64,000 bases of DNA, from contig CACWLP010000017.1 of the NCBI GenBank assembly GCA_902761755.1, positions 19,080 through 83,079 on the forward strand, in the 5' to 3' direction. Numbering within the stretch: position 1 is the first letter of the stretch; each line of letters opens with the position of its first letter. This document shows positions 9,280 through 17,582 of the stretch, piece after piece. Source of the DNA: an uncultured Eubacteriales bacterium (lineage in GTDB: Bacteria > Bacillota > Clostridia > Christensenellales > Aristaeellaceae). The notes beneath the pieces are model-generated. The model was not told where the DNA came from. It saw only the letters and a list, made by a program, of their open reading frames with translations, and did no database searches. The translations under genes and the position numbers were made by a program.

Positions 9280-9308
9280 TTGCCCGCGCCCGGAGCAGGG
9301 CGTATAAT
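9280..9308 (+). promoter_or_regulatory. SigA-type promoter of the glycosidase-LURP-kinase operon
   Basis: TTGCCC at 9280-9285 and TATAAT at 9303-9308, spacer 17. Confidence 0.8.
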
Positions 9309-9348
9309 ACAGCCAGAGGGGAAAAACGGGAATTGGAGCGTGACGCGC

Positions 9349-10305
9349 ATGTTCATCAAAGGATTCACCTACGGATACGACGGCCGGCGGGGCATGTACC
9401 GCGCGCCGGAGGCCGCCCTCTCCATGGACCGTTTGGCCGCCCTGGGGGGCGACTGGGCGGCGCTGGCCTTCGCGGTGATGCAGGATTCCTTCCACTCCAC
9501 CCTGATCCGCCCGGACTACCGCTTCACCGTCACCGACCGGGATATTGAAACAGCGGTGCGCCGGCTGCACGCCCGGGGGCTCAAGGTGTGCATGAAGCCC
9601 ATGGTCAACAGCATGGACGGCGTGTGGCGGGCGCACATCGCCTTTCCCCGGCCGGAATGGGGCGAAAAGGATTACTGGAAGGAATGGTTCTCCTGCTACA
9701 CGGCGTTCCTGTGCCATTACGCGGAGATCGCGGAAGAAACCGGGTGCGAAATGTTCTGCGTGGGGTGCGAAATGCTGGGCACGGAGCCGGAGGAGGCCCA
9801 CTGGCGAAACGCTATCGCCGCGGTCCGGAAGGTCTATCACGGCCCGCTGGTGTACAACACCAATCACGGCAAGGAAGCCAATCTTTCCTGGTGGGACGCG
9901 GTGGATTACATCGGCACCTCCGCCTATTACCGGGTGGCCGAAGCCCCGGGGGCGTCCGTGGAGGAAATGCGCGCGGCCTGGGAGAGGCAGCTTGCGCCCC
10001 TGGCGGAGCTGTCGCGGCGGCTGAACAAGCAGGTGATTTTCATGGAGATCGGCTGCCGCAGCGCCCAGGGCTGCGCCATGATGCCCTATGATTTTTCCCA
10101 CCGGGAATTCCCCTACGACGAGGACGAGCAGGCCAATTTCTACGAATCCTGCTTCCGCGCCGCGTGGGACAAGCCCTGGTTCGCTGGCTGGTTCTGGTGG
10201 GACTGGTACACCTTTCTGCCCCGCCGCACCCCGGATACGGGCTTTTCCATTGCGGATAAAAAGGCGGAGCATGTGGTGAAAAACTGGTATGCAAAGCAGC
10301 GGTAA
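9349..10305 (+). CDS. GH113-like glycoside hydrolase (beta-mannanase type), cytoplasmic
   Basis: 318 residues starting MFIKGFTYGYDGRRG; no signal peptide. It looks like a TIM-barrel glycosidase of family GH113. The candidate acid/base is the Glu in CVGCEMLG (about residue 142) and the nucleophile is the Glu in VIFMEIGCRS (about residue 231). Aromatic-rich GWFWWDWYTF near the end fits a sugar-binding cleft. GH113 members act on beta-mannans or related oligosaccharides (family knowledge); the exact substrate is unknown. It heads a three-gene run. Confidence 0.8.
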   Translation: MFIKGFTYGYDGRRGMYRAPEAALSMDRLAALGGDWAALAFAVMQDSFHSTLIRPDYRFTVTDRDIETAVRRLHARGLKVCMKPMVNSMDGVWRAHIAFPRPEWGEKDYWKEWFSCYTAFLCHYAEIAEETGCEMFCVGCEMLGTEPEEAHWRNAIAAVRKVYHGPLVYNTNHGKEANLSWWDAVDYIGTSAYYRVAEAPGASVEEMRAAWERQLAPLAELSRRLNKQVIFMEIGCRSAQGCAMMPYDFSHREFPYDEDEQANFYESCFRAAWDKPWFAGWFWWDWYTFLPRRTPDTGFSIADKKAEHVVKNWYAKQR

Positions 10306-10348
10306 GGCCGCGGAAGGCCAAACCGCCAGGAATAAGGAGGAAACAGCC

Positions 10349-10957
10349 GTGGGCGTTTTATCCAAAGTGCATCGCTTCCGCGAAGCGGGGCAGGAAGCCA
10401 ACGTCAACAACGTGGAGCGGTTCGGCCAGCCGGTCCGTTCGCTCTTTACCACCACGAAGGTATTCACCCTGCACCATCACATCGACATCGTGGACGAAAG
10501 CGAAAACGCGGTGTATCAGGCCAACACCAAATTTCCCTCCCTCCACGACAAGACGGACGTGACGGACGCCGACGGCCGGCAGGTGGCCCACATCGAAAGG
10601 AAGCTCCTCACCCTCCACCAGCGGCATACCATCGCCATGGCGGACGGGACCCGGTTTGAGCTGTCCACGGAGCTGTTCCACCTGGTCAGGGACATCACCA
10701 ACATCGAGGGCCTGGGCTGGCAGCTGCGGGGAAACATACTGGCGCTGAATTTTGAACTGTACGACGCCGCCGATAACGTGATCGCCGTGATCGGGCAGAA
10801 ATGGGTGTCTCTCCACGACAAATACTGCGTGGACATTTACCAGCCCGAGCACGAGGAGGCCGTGGTGGCGATCCTGGTGGCGCTGCAGCACATGATCCGG
10901 GATCGGAAGGCGGCCAGTTCTTCGTCCTCGTCGTCCTTCTCCTCCTCGGGATCGTAA
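10349..10957 (+). CDS. LURP-one-related (YxjI-like) family protein with poly-Ser tail
   Basis: 202 residues from a GTG at 10349, eight bases after AAGGAGG. The body (FTLHHHIDIVDESENAVYQA, then IERKLLTLHQRHTI) is the 12-stranded LURP-one barrel, a Tubby-like fold proposed to bind membrane phospholipid; its bacterial role is not established. The last 20 or so residues are nearly all serine (codons TCC/TCG/TCT), an unusual low-complexity end. Lies between the GH113-like gene and the kinase-like gene, 4 bases from the latter. Confidence 0.75.
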   Translation: MGVLSKVHRFREAGQEANVNNVERFGQPVRSLFTTTKVFTLHHHIDIVDESENAVYQANTKFPSLHDKTDVTDADGRQVAHIERKLLTLHQRHTIAMADGTRFELSTELFHLVRDITNIEGLGWQLRGNILALNFELYDAADNVIAVIGQKWVSLHDKYCVDIYQPEHEEAVVAILVALQHMIRDRKAASSSSSSSFSSSGS

Positions 10958-10961
10958 CGCC

Positions 10962-11507
10962 ATGGGAGAAGCGTGGACGATCGGCGGGCAGACGTACCGG
11001 ATCGAAAGGCTGCTGGGCCGCGGCAAGGGCGGGTATTCTTACCTGGCCCTGCGGGAAGGCATGCCCTTCGTGGTCAAACAGATCCATCACGAGCCCTGCG
11101 CCTACTACCGTTTCGGCAATAAAATGGAAGCGGAGCTCCGGGATTACGGGCGGCTGCGAGCCGCGGGCATCCGCATCCCCGCGCTGATCGCATGGGACGA
11201 AGAAGCCGAGCGGCTCGTGAAGGAATACATCGAAGGGGACACGGTCTTTTCCCTGGTGAAAAGCGGCCGCCCGGCGGACGCATATCTGCCCCAGGCGCGG
11301 GAAATGGCGGCCCGGGCCCGCGCCGCCGGGCTGAATATCGATTATTTCCCCACCAACTTCATCGTGCAGCGCGGCCTGCTGTGGTACATCGACTACGAAT
11401 GCAACGAATACATGGACGAATGGAGCTTTGACGCCTGGGGCGTGCGCTACTGGTCCATGACGGAGGAATTCCAAAAATACCTGGCGGAAAACCCTGAGAA
11501 CGCCTGA
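10962..11507 (+). CDS. Small protein-kinase-fold protein
   Basis: 181 residues. RIERLLGRGKGGYSYLAL resembles a glycine-rich loop, FVVKQI carries the ATP-contacting Lys, and IDYFPTNFIV followed by YIDYECNEY resembles the catalytic loop and DFG-type metal site of Bud32/RIO-like kinases. It is shorter than a full eukaryotic-type kinase and has no membrane segment. Probably a soluble phosphotransferase; substrate unknown. Starts four bases after the LURP-one gene, so the two are co-expressed. Confidence 0.7.
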   Translation: MGEAWTIGGQTYRIERLLGRGKGGYSYLALREGMPFVVKQIHHEPCAYYRFGNKMEAELRDYGRLRAAGIRIPALIAWDEEAERLVKEYIEGDTVFSLVKSGRPADAYLPQAREMAARARAAGLNIDYFPTNFIVQRGLLWYIDYECNEYMDEWSFDAWGVRYWSMTEEFQKYLAENPENA

Positions 11508-11523
11508 TCCCCGGCAAACGGCC

Positions 11524-12177
11524 TCACGCGGGGCGGTACTCCATGGCATTTTCGCAGCTGCGGAGCACCTCGCGGGGGTCGTTTTTCCTGTCCAGCCACG
11601 CGCCGTGGGTCCTGTCCGAAAAAATCACGGGCATCCGGCCGTGGATGAAGGCGATTTCCGGCGACGGCGCTTTGGTCAGCACGGAAAGCACGGGCAGGCG
11701 CCGATCCTGTTCGTAGCGGTAGATCCCCGCCAGGTACATGATCCCCGGCGTCCGGGGGCGGATGGCGTACTTGGTTTTCCCGCCCGGCGTCCGCCGCGGC
11801 GGTTTTTCCGCTTCGCCGATCTGCAGGGAGGGCCCATCGTCCGCCTCTCCCCATTCAAAATACCAGGAGCAGGGGATCAGGCAGCGGCGCTCCAGCATGG
11901 AGGCGCGGAACAGGGGCTTTTCCAGCGCCGTTTCGCTGCGGGTGTTGATGATCAGCCCCTTGCCGTCCGGACGATGAAAGCCCCACAGCATGGGATACGC
12001 CCCCGCTTCGCCGCTTTTCGCCAGCGCCAGGGCCGCCACGGCGGCGCCGGGAAACACCTCCCCCGCGGCGATGCCGCTTTCCCCGGTGACGGCCTTCTGC
12101 CGCCGGGCCGCTTCCTCGATCATCCGGGAGAGCAGTTCGTTTTCGCTTTCGCCCTCCACCCAGAACCGTCCGCACAT
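11524..12177 (-). CDS. SOS response-associated peptidase (SRAP, YedK/HMCES family)
   Basis: 217 residues beginning MCGRF, where Cys2 (after Met removal) forms a thiazolidine crosslink to abasic sites in single-stranded DNA. Other family residues: NTRSET, the Glu of CSWYFEWGE, and His in FIHGRMPVIF. GGAGGGAAAAACC precedes the ATG. It is the third gene of a minus-strand operon with a Y-family polymerase and a YolD-like protein behind a LexA box, so SOS control is seen in the DNA and not only assumed from the family name. Confidence 0.95.
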   Translation of the reverse strand: MCGRFWVEGESENELLSRMIEEAARRQKAVTGESGIAAGEVFPGAAVAALALAKSGEAGAYPMLWGFHRPDGKGLIINTRSETALEKPLFRASMLERRCLIPCSWYFEWGEADDGPSLQIGEAEKPPRRTPGGKTKYAIRPRTPGIMYLAGIYRYEQDRRLPVLSVLTKAPSPEIAFIHGRMPVIFSDRTHGAWLDRKNDPREVLRSCENAMEYRPA

Positions 12178-12226
12178 GGTTTTTCCCTCCGCTTTTTCTC
12201 ACAGGATGCCCGCGCCGGGCGGATCT

Positions 12227-12775
12227 TCATTCCCCGCCGCCGAACAGCGTTTCCGATTCCACGGAAAGCAGATCGTCCCAGGGGATCGCCGTATCCTCCA
12301 CCAGCAGGATCCTTCTCACCGGGTCCACCCGCCGCACCACGCCCGTCACGGTTTTATACTGCCCCAGCCGGCCGCAGGCGCCGTGATGCCCGTCCGCGCA
12401 GGGCACGTAATACGTCGCCGTCACGGCGGGGCGGCTGCGCCGGGCCAGGCGGGAATTGGCGGTCATCGCCCGGAGCAGGAGCAGCCGGCGGTTGGTTTCC
12501 TCTGTTTCCTCTTCGTCCGGGAAGCGCTTCCCGGCGTAGGGGATATTTTTTTGCCGGATATGCTCGCTGTAGCCGTCCAGGGCGTCGTAGGGGGCGAACA
12601 GCTTGGCCCGCTTGCCCCGCTCCATCCGGGGATGGCGCAGGGAAAACGCGTCCTCCCCGTGGCGGGGACGGCCCTGGAGCAGCACGCCCAGATACGGGAA
12701 CTGCAAAGGGATCAGCCGCCCGTCCACCACGTACTGCATTTCGCCGTCCGACAAGGGAATCGCGGTGGCGGTCAT
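12227..12775 (-). CDS. YolD-like protein of the Y-polymerase operon
   Basis: 182 residues. The segment RHPRMERGKRAKLFAPYDAL (about residues 47-66) matches the YolD-like family that accompanies UmuC/DinB-type polymerases in Firmicutes and is thought to help or regulate them. The C-terminal part (VTGVVRRVDPVRRILLVED) resembles the YolD beta-strand end. A middle segment with CADGHHGACG is Cys/His-rich. Its ATG overlaps the polymerase TGA by four bases. Confidence 0.75.
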   Translation of the reverse strand: MTATAIPLSDGEMQYVVDGRLIPLQFPYLGVLLQGRPRHGEDAFSLRHPRMERGKRAKLFAPYDALDGYSEHIRQKNIPYAGKRFPDEEETEETNRRLLLLRAMTANSRLARRSRPAVTATYYVPCADGHHGACGRLGQYKTVTGVVRRVDPVRRILLVEDTAIPWDDLLSVESETLFGGGE

Positions 12776-14235
12776 ACTTGATCCCTGCCTTTCTCAAGGG
12801 GCTCCACGGCGGGGCCGCCCGCCTTGTGCCCGCCGATCTGCATGTTCCGCTGGATGGTGGTGGCCCCCTCCAACAGGTTCATGCCTTTCACGATGGCATT
12901 CATGCCGAATTTTTTGCGCACGCCCAGCATGGCCCGCTGCAGCCGCCTTTCCCTTTCCAGGGCGTTAAAATCGGTGAACAGATCCGTCTGGCAGCTGCCG
13001 TCGTCGTATTCCACCTGGCAGGCGGCGATGTTCAGCCGCCGCAGCAGCAGATGCCGGTCCACCTTCTTTTCAAAGGACGGGATCAGCCGCTCCAGGATCT
13101 GCTGCCTGCTGTTGGTGCGGAAGGGCAGGCGCACGGTGGCGTTGGCGTGCCGGGGCTGCAGCCGCCCGTAGTAATCCAGCGTCAATTCCCCCTGATACTG
13201 GGGATAGGCGTTCAGCGATTCCGGGTCGAAGGCGATCCACCAGGCGACATACGCGCAGGTCAGATTCTTGGAAAGCAGATCCGCGCACAGCAGATCCGCC
13301 ATTTCCGTGAACACCAGCCGCCCCTCCCCGTACCGGTAGGGCCGGGGGAGCACCTGGCCCGTGCTCAGGCTGTGGTCCTCCGATTTGTAGGATTTGATGT
13401 CCTCCATGGTGGTGGGCTCGACGCCCCAGGCGTGGTCGATGAGCAATTCCGCGTTGACGCCAAACATGCGGTAGAGCATTTCCTCGTTGCCGGCGGACGC
13501 GGCGGCGATATCCCCCATGGTGTACAGCCCGCGTTCCCGCAGCCGCCGGGCCGTGCCCGGGCCGATCTGCCAGAAATCCGTCAGGGGCCGGTGGGTCCAC
13601 AGGGCGAGGATGTAGCCGATCTCGTCCAATTCCGCGATCCTCACGCCATCCCGGTCGGGCTTCTGCTTTTTCGCCACGATGTCCATGCCCACCTTGGCCA
13701 GATACAGATTGGTGCCGATGCCCACCGTGGCGGTGATGCCCGTGGTTTTCAGCACGTCCCGGATCATGGTGACCGCCATGAGATGCGCCGGGGAAATATG
13801 CTGCCGCTCCGCCTCCCGGCGGTACAGATGCAGGTAGGGCGTGGCGTCGATGAAGCATTCGTCGATGGAATACACGTGGATGTCCTGCTCCGACACGTAG
13901 CGCAGGTAAATTTCATAGATTTTCGCGCTGACGCGCAGGTATTCCGCCATCCGGGGCGGGGCGATGATGTAATCCACCCGGGTGTGGGTGTACGCCTCGA
14001 ACATGCGGATGCGCTCCTTCGCCTCAAACAGCCGGGGCCTGCCGGGCACGCCCATGGCCTTGAGCGCAGGGCTCACGGCCAGCACGATGGTCTTGTCCGT
14101 GCGGCTTTCGTCCGCCACCAGCAGATTGGCCGTCAGCGGGTCCAGCCCCCGGGCCACGCACTCCACCGAGGCGTAATAGCTTTTCAGGTCGATGCAGATG
14201 TACTGCCGCTTCCCGTCCGTCCCCGCCTGCCCCAT
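12772..14235 (-). CDS. Y-family translesion DNA polymerase (UmuC/UvrX-like)
   Basis: 487 residues. The palm motifs are CIDLKSYYASVECVARG with the first catalytic Asp and VYSIDECFIDATPYL with the Asp-Glu pair; then a helix-hairpin-helix region (IGPGTARRLRERG) and little-finger domain. Longer than DinB (about 350-410), closer to the plasmid/phage UmuC-UvrX group. It copies damaged DNA during the SOS response. The ATG at 14235 lies just downstream of a perfect promoter and LexA operator. No UmuD-like gene is visible. Confidence 0.93.
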   Translation of the reverse strand: MGQAGTDGKRQYICIDLKSYYASVECVARGLDPLTANLLVADESRTDKTIVLAVSPALKAMGVPGRPRLFEAKERIRMFEAYTHTRVDYIIAPPRMAEYLRVSAKIYEIYLRYVSEQDIHVYSIDECFIDATPYLHLYRREAERQHISPAHLMAVTMIRDVLKTTGITATVGIGTNLYLAKVGMDIVAKKQKPDRDGVRIAELDEIGYILALWTHRPLTDFWQIGPGTARRLRERGLYTMGDIAAASAGNEEMLYRMFGVNAELLIDHAWGVEPTTMEDIKSYKSEDHSLSTGQVLPRPYRYGEGRLVFTEMADLLCADLLSKNLTCAYVAWWIAFDPESLNAYPQYQGELTLDYYGRLQPRHANATVRLPFRTNSRQQILERLIPSFEKKVDRHLLLRRLNIAACQVEYDDGSCQTDLFTDFNALERERRLQRAMLGVRKKFGMNAIVKGMNLLEGATTIQRNMQIGGHKAGGPAVEPLEKGRDQV

Positions 14236-14266
14236 CGCTCCGTCCGTCCCCTCTGGCCCATAATAA

Positions 14267-14278
14267 GAACATTTGTTC
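14267..14278 (-). promoter_or_regulatory. LexA operator (SOS box)
   Basis: GAACATTTGTTC is a perfect match to the Gram-positive LexA core GAAC-N4-GTTC. It lies about 6-17 bases downstream of the predicted start point of the polymerase promoter, where bound LexA would block the polymerase operon. Confidence 0.92.
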
Positions 14279-14290
14279 TCTTACAGGATC

Positions 14291-14319
14291 ATTATAGCCC
14301 CGGAGGGCGGCGTTGTCAA
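14291..14319 (-). promoter_or_regulatory. SigA-type promoter of the SOS operon
   Basis: On the minus strand TTGACA (14319-14314) and TATAAT (14296-14291) are separated by 17 bases. The LexA box follows immediately. Confidence 0.93.
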
Positions 14320-14333
14320 CAGGAAAAATAAGC

Positions 14334-14372
14334 AAAACCGGAGCCCGCCTCCCCCACGGAAGCAGGCTCCGG
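14334..14372 (-). terminator. Intrinsic terminator after purA
   Basis: On the minus strand CCGGAGCC (14372-14365) pairs with GGCTCCGG (14345-14338), with extra pairing inside, then TTTT. Confidence 0.8.
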
Positions 14373-14387
14373 CTTCAAGCCGGCACA

Positions 14388-15662
14388 TTACCGGTAAATG
14401 ATTTCTTCCCGCTTGGGGCCGTTGGAGAGCATGGTCAGCGGACATTCGATTTCCTTTTCCAGGAATTCCACGTAGGCCCGGCAGTTGTCGGGCAGATCTT
14501 CGTATCGGGTGATGCCCCGGATATCCTGCTTCCAGCCGGGCAGGGTCACGTAAACGGGCTTCGCTTTATCCAGCAGCGGCGTCACGGGGAAATCCCGCAC
14601 CTGAACGCCGTCGATCTCATAGGCCACGCAGACCTTGATCTCGTCCAGGTAGCCCAGCACGTCCAGGTTGGTCATCACCGCGTCGGTGGCGCCCTGGATC
14701 ATGCAGCCGTAGCGGGTGGCCACCGCGTCGAACCAGCCCACCCGGCGGGGGCGGCCCGTTTTCGCGCCGTATTCCCCGGCGTCGCCGCCCCGGCGGCGCA
14801 GCTCCTCCGCTTCGTCGCCGAACAGCTCCGTGGTGAAGGGCCCCGCGCCCACGCAGGAGGAATAGGCCTTCGTGACGCAGATCACCTGCTCAAACGCCGT
14901 CACCGGCAGCCCCGCGCCCACCGCGCCAAACCCCGCCAGGGGCGAGGAGGAGGTGGTGAAGGGGAAAATGCCGTGGTCCGGGTCCCGCAGGGTGCCCAGC
15001 TGGCCCTCCAGCAGGATGCGCTTGCCGTCCTTCACGGCCCGGTGCAGGTACTGCGCCACGTCGCACACCATGGGCCGGATCTTCTGCCCCAGGGCGAAAT
15101 ACTTTTCGGTGAGGGCGTCCACGTCCAGCTCCGGCTTGTGGTACAGGCTGTCCAGCATGGCGTTTTTCAGCTTGGCGGCGTTTTCCAGCCGGGCGCGGAG
15201 GATCGCCCGGTCCATCAGCTGGCACACCTGCAGGCCGATCTTCATGTACTTGTCGCCGTAGAAGGGGGCAATGCCGGATTTGGTGGAGCCGAAGGACGCC
15301 TTGCCCAGCCGCTCCTCCTCGTAGCAGTCGAAGGCCACGTGGTATTCCATCAGCACCTGGGCCCGGTCGGAGATCAGCAGCTTAGGCGCGGGCACGCCCC
15401 GTTCCTCCAGCATGGCAAGCTCCTTGAGCAGCGCCTCGATATCCAGCGCGACACCCGGGCCGATCACGTTGGTGACGTGGCCGTGGCATACGCCGCTGGG
15501 CAGCAGGTGCAGGGCGAACTTGCCGTAGTTGTTGATGATGGTGTGGCCCGCGTTGGCCCCGCCCTGAAAGCGGATCACGATATCGCTGTTCTCCGCCAGC
15601 ATATCGGTGATTTTTCCTTTTCCTTCGTCGCCCCAGTTGGCGCCGACGATCGCACGGATCAT
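14388..15662 (-). CDS. purA: Adenylosuccinate synthetase
   Basis: 424 residues. It joins IMP and aspartate with GTP, the first committed step to AMP. Starts MIRAIVGANWGDEGKGKITD with the GTP-binding P-loop; FQGGANAGHTI carries the catalytic His. GGAGGGATCCCC precedes the ATG. Last gene of the minus-strand run after dapL (67 bases away), ended by a terminator. Confidence 0.97.
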   Translation of the reverse strand: MIRAIVGANWGDEGKGKITDMLAENSDIVIRFQGGANAGHTIINNYGKFALHLLPSGVCHGHVTNVIGPGVALDIEALLKELAMLEERGVPAPKLLISDRAQVLMEYHVAFDCYEEERLGKASFGSTKSGIAPFYGDKYMKIGLQVCQLMDRAILRARLENAAKLKNAMLDSLYHKPELDVDALTEKYFALGQKIRPMVCDVAQYLHRAVKDGKRILLEGQLGTLRDPDHGIFPFTTSSSPLAGFGAVGAGLPVTAFEQVICVTKAYSSCVGAGPFTTELFGDEAEELRRRGGDAGEYGAKTGRPRRVGWFDAVATRYGCMIQGATDAVMTNLDVLGYLDEIKVCVAYEIDGVQVRDFPVTPLLDKAKPVYVTLPGWKQDIRGITRYEDLPDNCRAYVEFLEKEIECPLTMLSNGPKREEIIYR

Positions 15663-15729
15663 GGGGATCCCTCCTGTGATACGGAAAATGATGGGGAGGC
15701 CGCTTTTGCTTTGGCGCGTCCCCGATTCT

Positions 15730-16938
15730 TTACAGAACGCTGACGATCCTTTCCACCGCCGCCCTGGTGTTTTCCAGGGTGTTGAAAGCGGTGAGGCGGA
15801 AATAGCCCTCCCCCGCGGGGCCGAAGCCCTCGCCCGGGGTGCCCACCACCTGCGCCTTTTTCAGCAGCAGATCGAAGAAATCCCAGGAGGGCATGCCCTC
15901 CGGCGTTTTCATCCACACGTAGGGGGAATGGACGCCGCCGAAGGCCAGGATGCCGGCCTTTTTGAGCCCCGCCAGGATCACCCGGGCGTTCTCCCGGTAA
16001 TAGGCGATGGTCTCCAGGATCTGCTTTTGCCCCTCGGGGCTGTACACCGCCTGGGCGGCCCGCTGGGTGAGATAAGAAACGCCGTTGAATTTGGTGGCCT
16101 GCCGCCGGCCCCAGAGCCGGTTCAGCCGCACGCCGTCGTACGTCACCTCCCCGGGCACCACGGTGTAGGCGCAGCGGGTGCCGGTGAACCCGGCGGTCTT
16201 GGAGAAGGAGCAGCACTCGATGGCGCATTTCTTCGCCCCGGGCACCTCGTAAATGCTGCGGGGAATGGCGTCGTCGGAGATAAAGGCCTTGTACGCCGCG
16301 TCGTACACGATGAGGGCGTCGTTTTCCAGCGCCCAGTCCACAAACACCTGCAGCTGCTCCTTGGTCAGCACCGTGCCGGTGGGGTTGTTGGGATAGCACA
16401 GGTACACCACGTCCACCCGTTTTTCCGGCAGCGGCGGCACGAAGCCGTTTTCCGCGTTGCAGGGCAGGTAGGTAAGGTTTGTCCACTTCCCGTTCACGTA
16501 ATCCCCCAGGCGGCCCGCCATGGCGTTGGAATCCACGTACACGGGATACACCGGGTCGGTGACGGCGATCTGCGCGTCCGGGCCGAACAGCTCCTGCAGA
16601 TTCCCCACGTCGGATTTGGCGCCGTCGGAAACGAACACCTCGTCCCGGGCGATCTCCACGCCCCGGGGGGCGTAATCCCCGGCGATGATGGCGTCGATCA
16701 GCCAGTCGTAGCCGAAATCCGGGCTGTAGCCGTGGAAGCCCTCGGGGGTGCCCATTTCATCGGCGGCCTTTTTCAGCGCCGCCACCACCGCGGGGGCCAG
16801 GGGCCGGGTCACGTCCCCGATGCCCAGGCGCAGGATCCGCGCGTCCGGGTTTTCGGCGGAAAACGTCTTCACCCGTTTGGCCACCTCCGCGAACAGATAC
16901 CCCGCGGGGAGCGCAGCAAGGTTTTTGTTGATCTTCAT
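15730..16938 (-). CDS. dapL: LL-diaminopimelate aminotransferase
   Basis: 402-residue PLP enzyme making LL-diaminopimelate directly from tetrahydrodipicolinate, which bypasses the succinylase/acetylase steps of lysine and cell-wall synthesis. [11 protein letters not shown] and the PLP-lysine motif [12 protein letters not shown] are typical of DapL. Upstream on the same strand is dapF, the next enzyme in the pathway, but a RAYT transposase gene now lies between them. Confidence 0.95.
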   Translation of the reverse strand: MKINKNLAALPAGYLFAEVAKRVKTFSAENPDARILRLGIGDVTRPLAPAVVAALKKAADEMGTPEGFHGYSPDFGYDWLIDAIIAGDYAPRGVEIARDEVFVSDGAKSDVGNLQELFGPDAQIAVTDPVYPVYVDSNAMAGRLGDYVNGKWTNLTYLPCNAENGFVPPLPEKRVDVVYLCYPNNPTGTVLTKEQLQVFVDWALENDALIVYDAAYKAFISDDAIPRSIYEVPGAKKCAIECCSFSKTAGFTGTRCAYTVVPGEVTYDGVRLNRLWGRRQATKFNGVSYLTQRAAQAVYSPEGQKQILETIAYYRENARVILAGLKKAGILAFGGVHSPYVWMKTPEGMPSWDFFDLLLKKAQVVGTPGEGFGPAGEGYFRLTAFNTLENTRAAVERIVSVL

Positions 16939-17024
16939 GCAGTACCTCCGGCCAGATTATTATTTCAGTATATCACCGGATGCGTCGAAGGCCGGTCAGG
17001 CCTTCGGCCGCCATCCGCGTCGGA

Positions 17025-17564
17025 TCACATCCCGTCCGGAAAGGGAAAGCCGCCGTCGCGGTCTTCCCGCCATTTCGCCGGGTTTTCGGCAATATAGCGG
17101 CAGGCAGCGTTGAATTCCTCCTCCGTCCGGATCACCCGGTCATAGAATGATTTCTGCCAGACGGAGCGTCCCAGCTGCCGGGTCACGGCCCGTTTCATGG
17201 AGCCAATCACCGTGGACAGCGTAGGGGCGGATATCATCCGCCCGTTTTCGCCGGCTGCATACAGCACAAGGAGATGCACATGGTCTGGCATGATGCAGAA
17301 GCAATCCACATCCACGTTGGCGTAATGATCAGGAATCGCGCGGATCGCCTGATCGACGGCCTTTCCCGCCCGGGTGAGCGGGAAGAGCGGGCGGATGATA
17401 TCCGCCCCTACGGCATCCGGCGGTTTTTCCGTCCATTCTCCGTTTGCGCCGCCGCTCCAGAATACGTTCCTGCGGGGCGACGTGCAGATGGTGACGAAGT
17501 ACGCGCCGCTGGCGGAATAGGAGAAATGGGGAAGTCGGTTCCGCTTTCTCTTCGGGAAATCCAT
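17025..17564 (-). CDS. REP-associated tyrosine transposase (RAYT), Y1 HUH family
   Basis: 179 residues from the ATG at 17564 (AGGTGG five bases upstream; a GTG at 17573 is the alternative). PHFSYSASGAYFVTICT opens the IS200-like Y1 fold; MPDHVHLLV carries the metal-binding HUH; SFYDRVIRTEEEFNAACRYI gives the nucleophile Tyr and the typical IAENP end. RAYTs are domesticated single-copy relatives that bind and cut REP hairpins starting GTAG or GGAG. Such REPs occur in this window, two of them inside this very gene. It is wedged between dapF and dapL in the same direction. Confidence 0.93.
   Translation of the reverse strand: MDFPKRKRNRLPHFSYSASGAYFVTICTSPRRNVFWSGGANGEWTEKPPDAVGADIIRPLFPLTRAGKAVDQAIRAIPDHYANVDVDCFCIMPDHVHLLVLYAAGENGRMISAPTLSTVIGSMKRAVTRQLGRSVWQKSFYDRVIRTEEEFNAACRYIAENPAKWREDRDGGFPFPDGM
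17221..17243 (+). repeat. REP palindrome inside the RAYT gene (GTAG on plus strand)
   Basis: GTAG followed by an inverted repeat GGGCGGATATCATCCGCCC (near perfect). On the coding strand of the transposase it is read as GRMISAPT. Confidence 0.9.
17389..17411 (-). repeat. REP palindrome inside the RAYT gene (GTAG on minus strand)
   Basis: Inverted copy of the element at 17221; on the transposase coding strand it is read VGADIIRP. The two copies face each other about 145 bases apart, a BIME-like arrangement within the reading frame. Confidence 0.9.
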
Positions 17565-17582
17565 GCCATCCACCTGCCGGGC

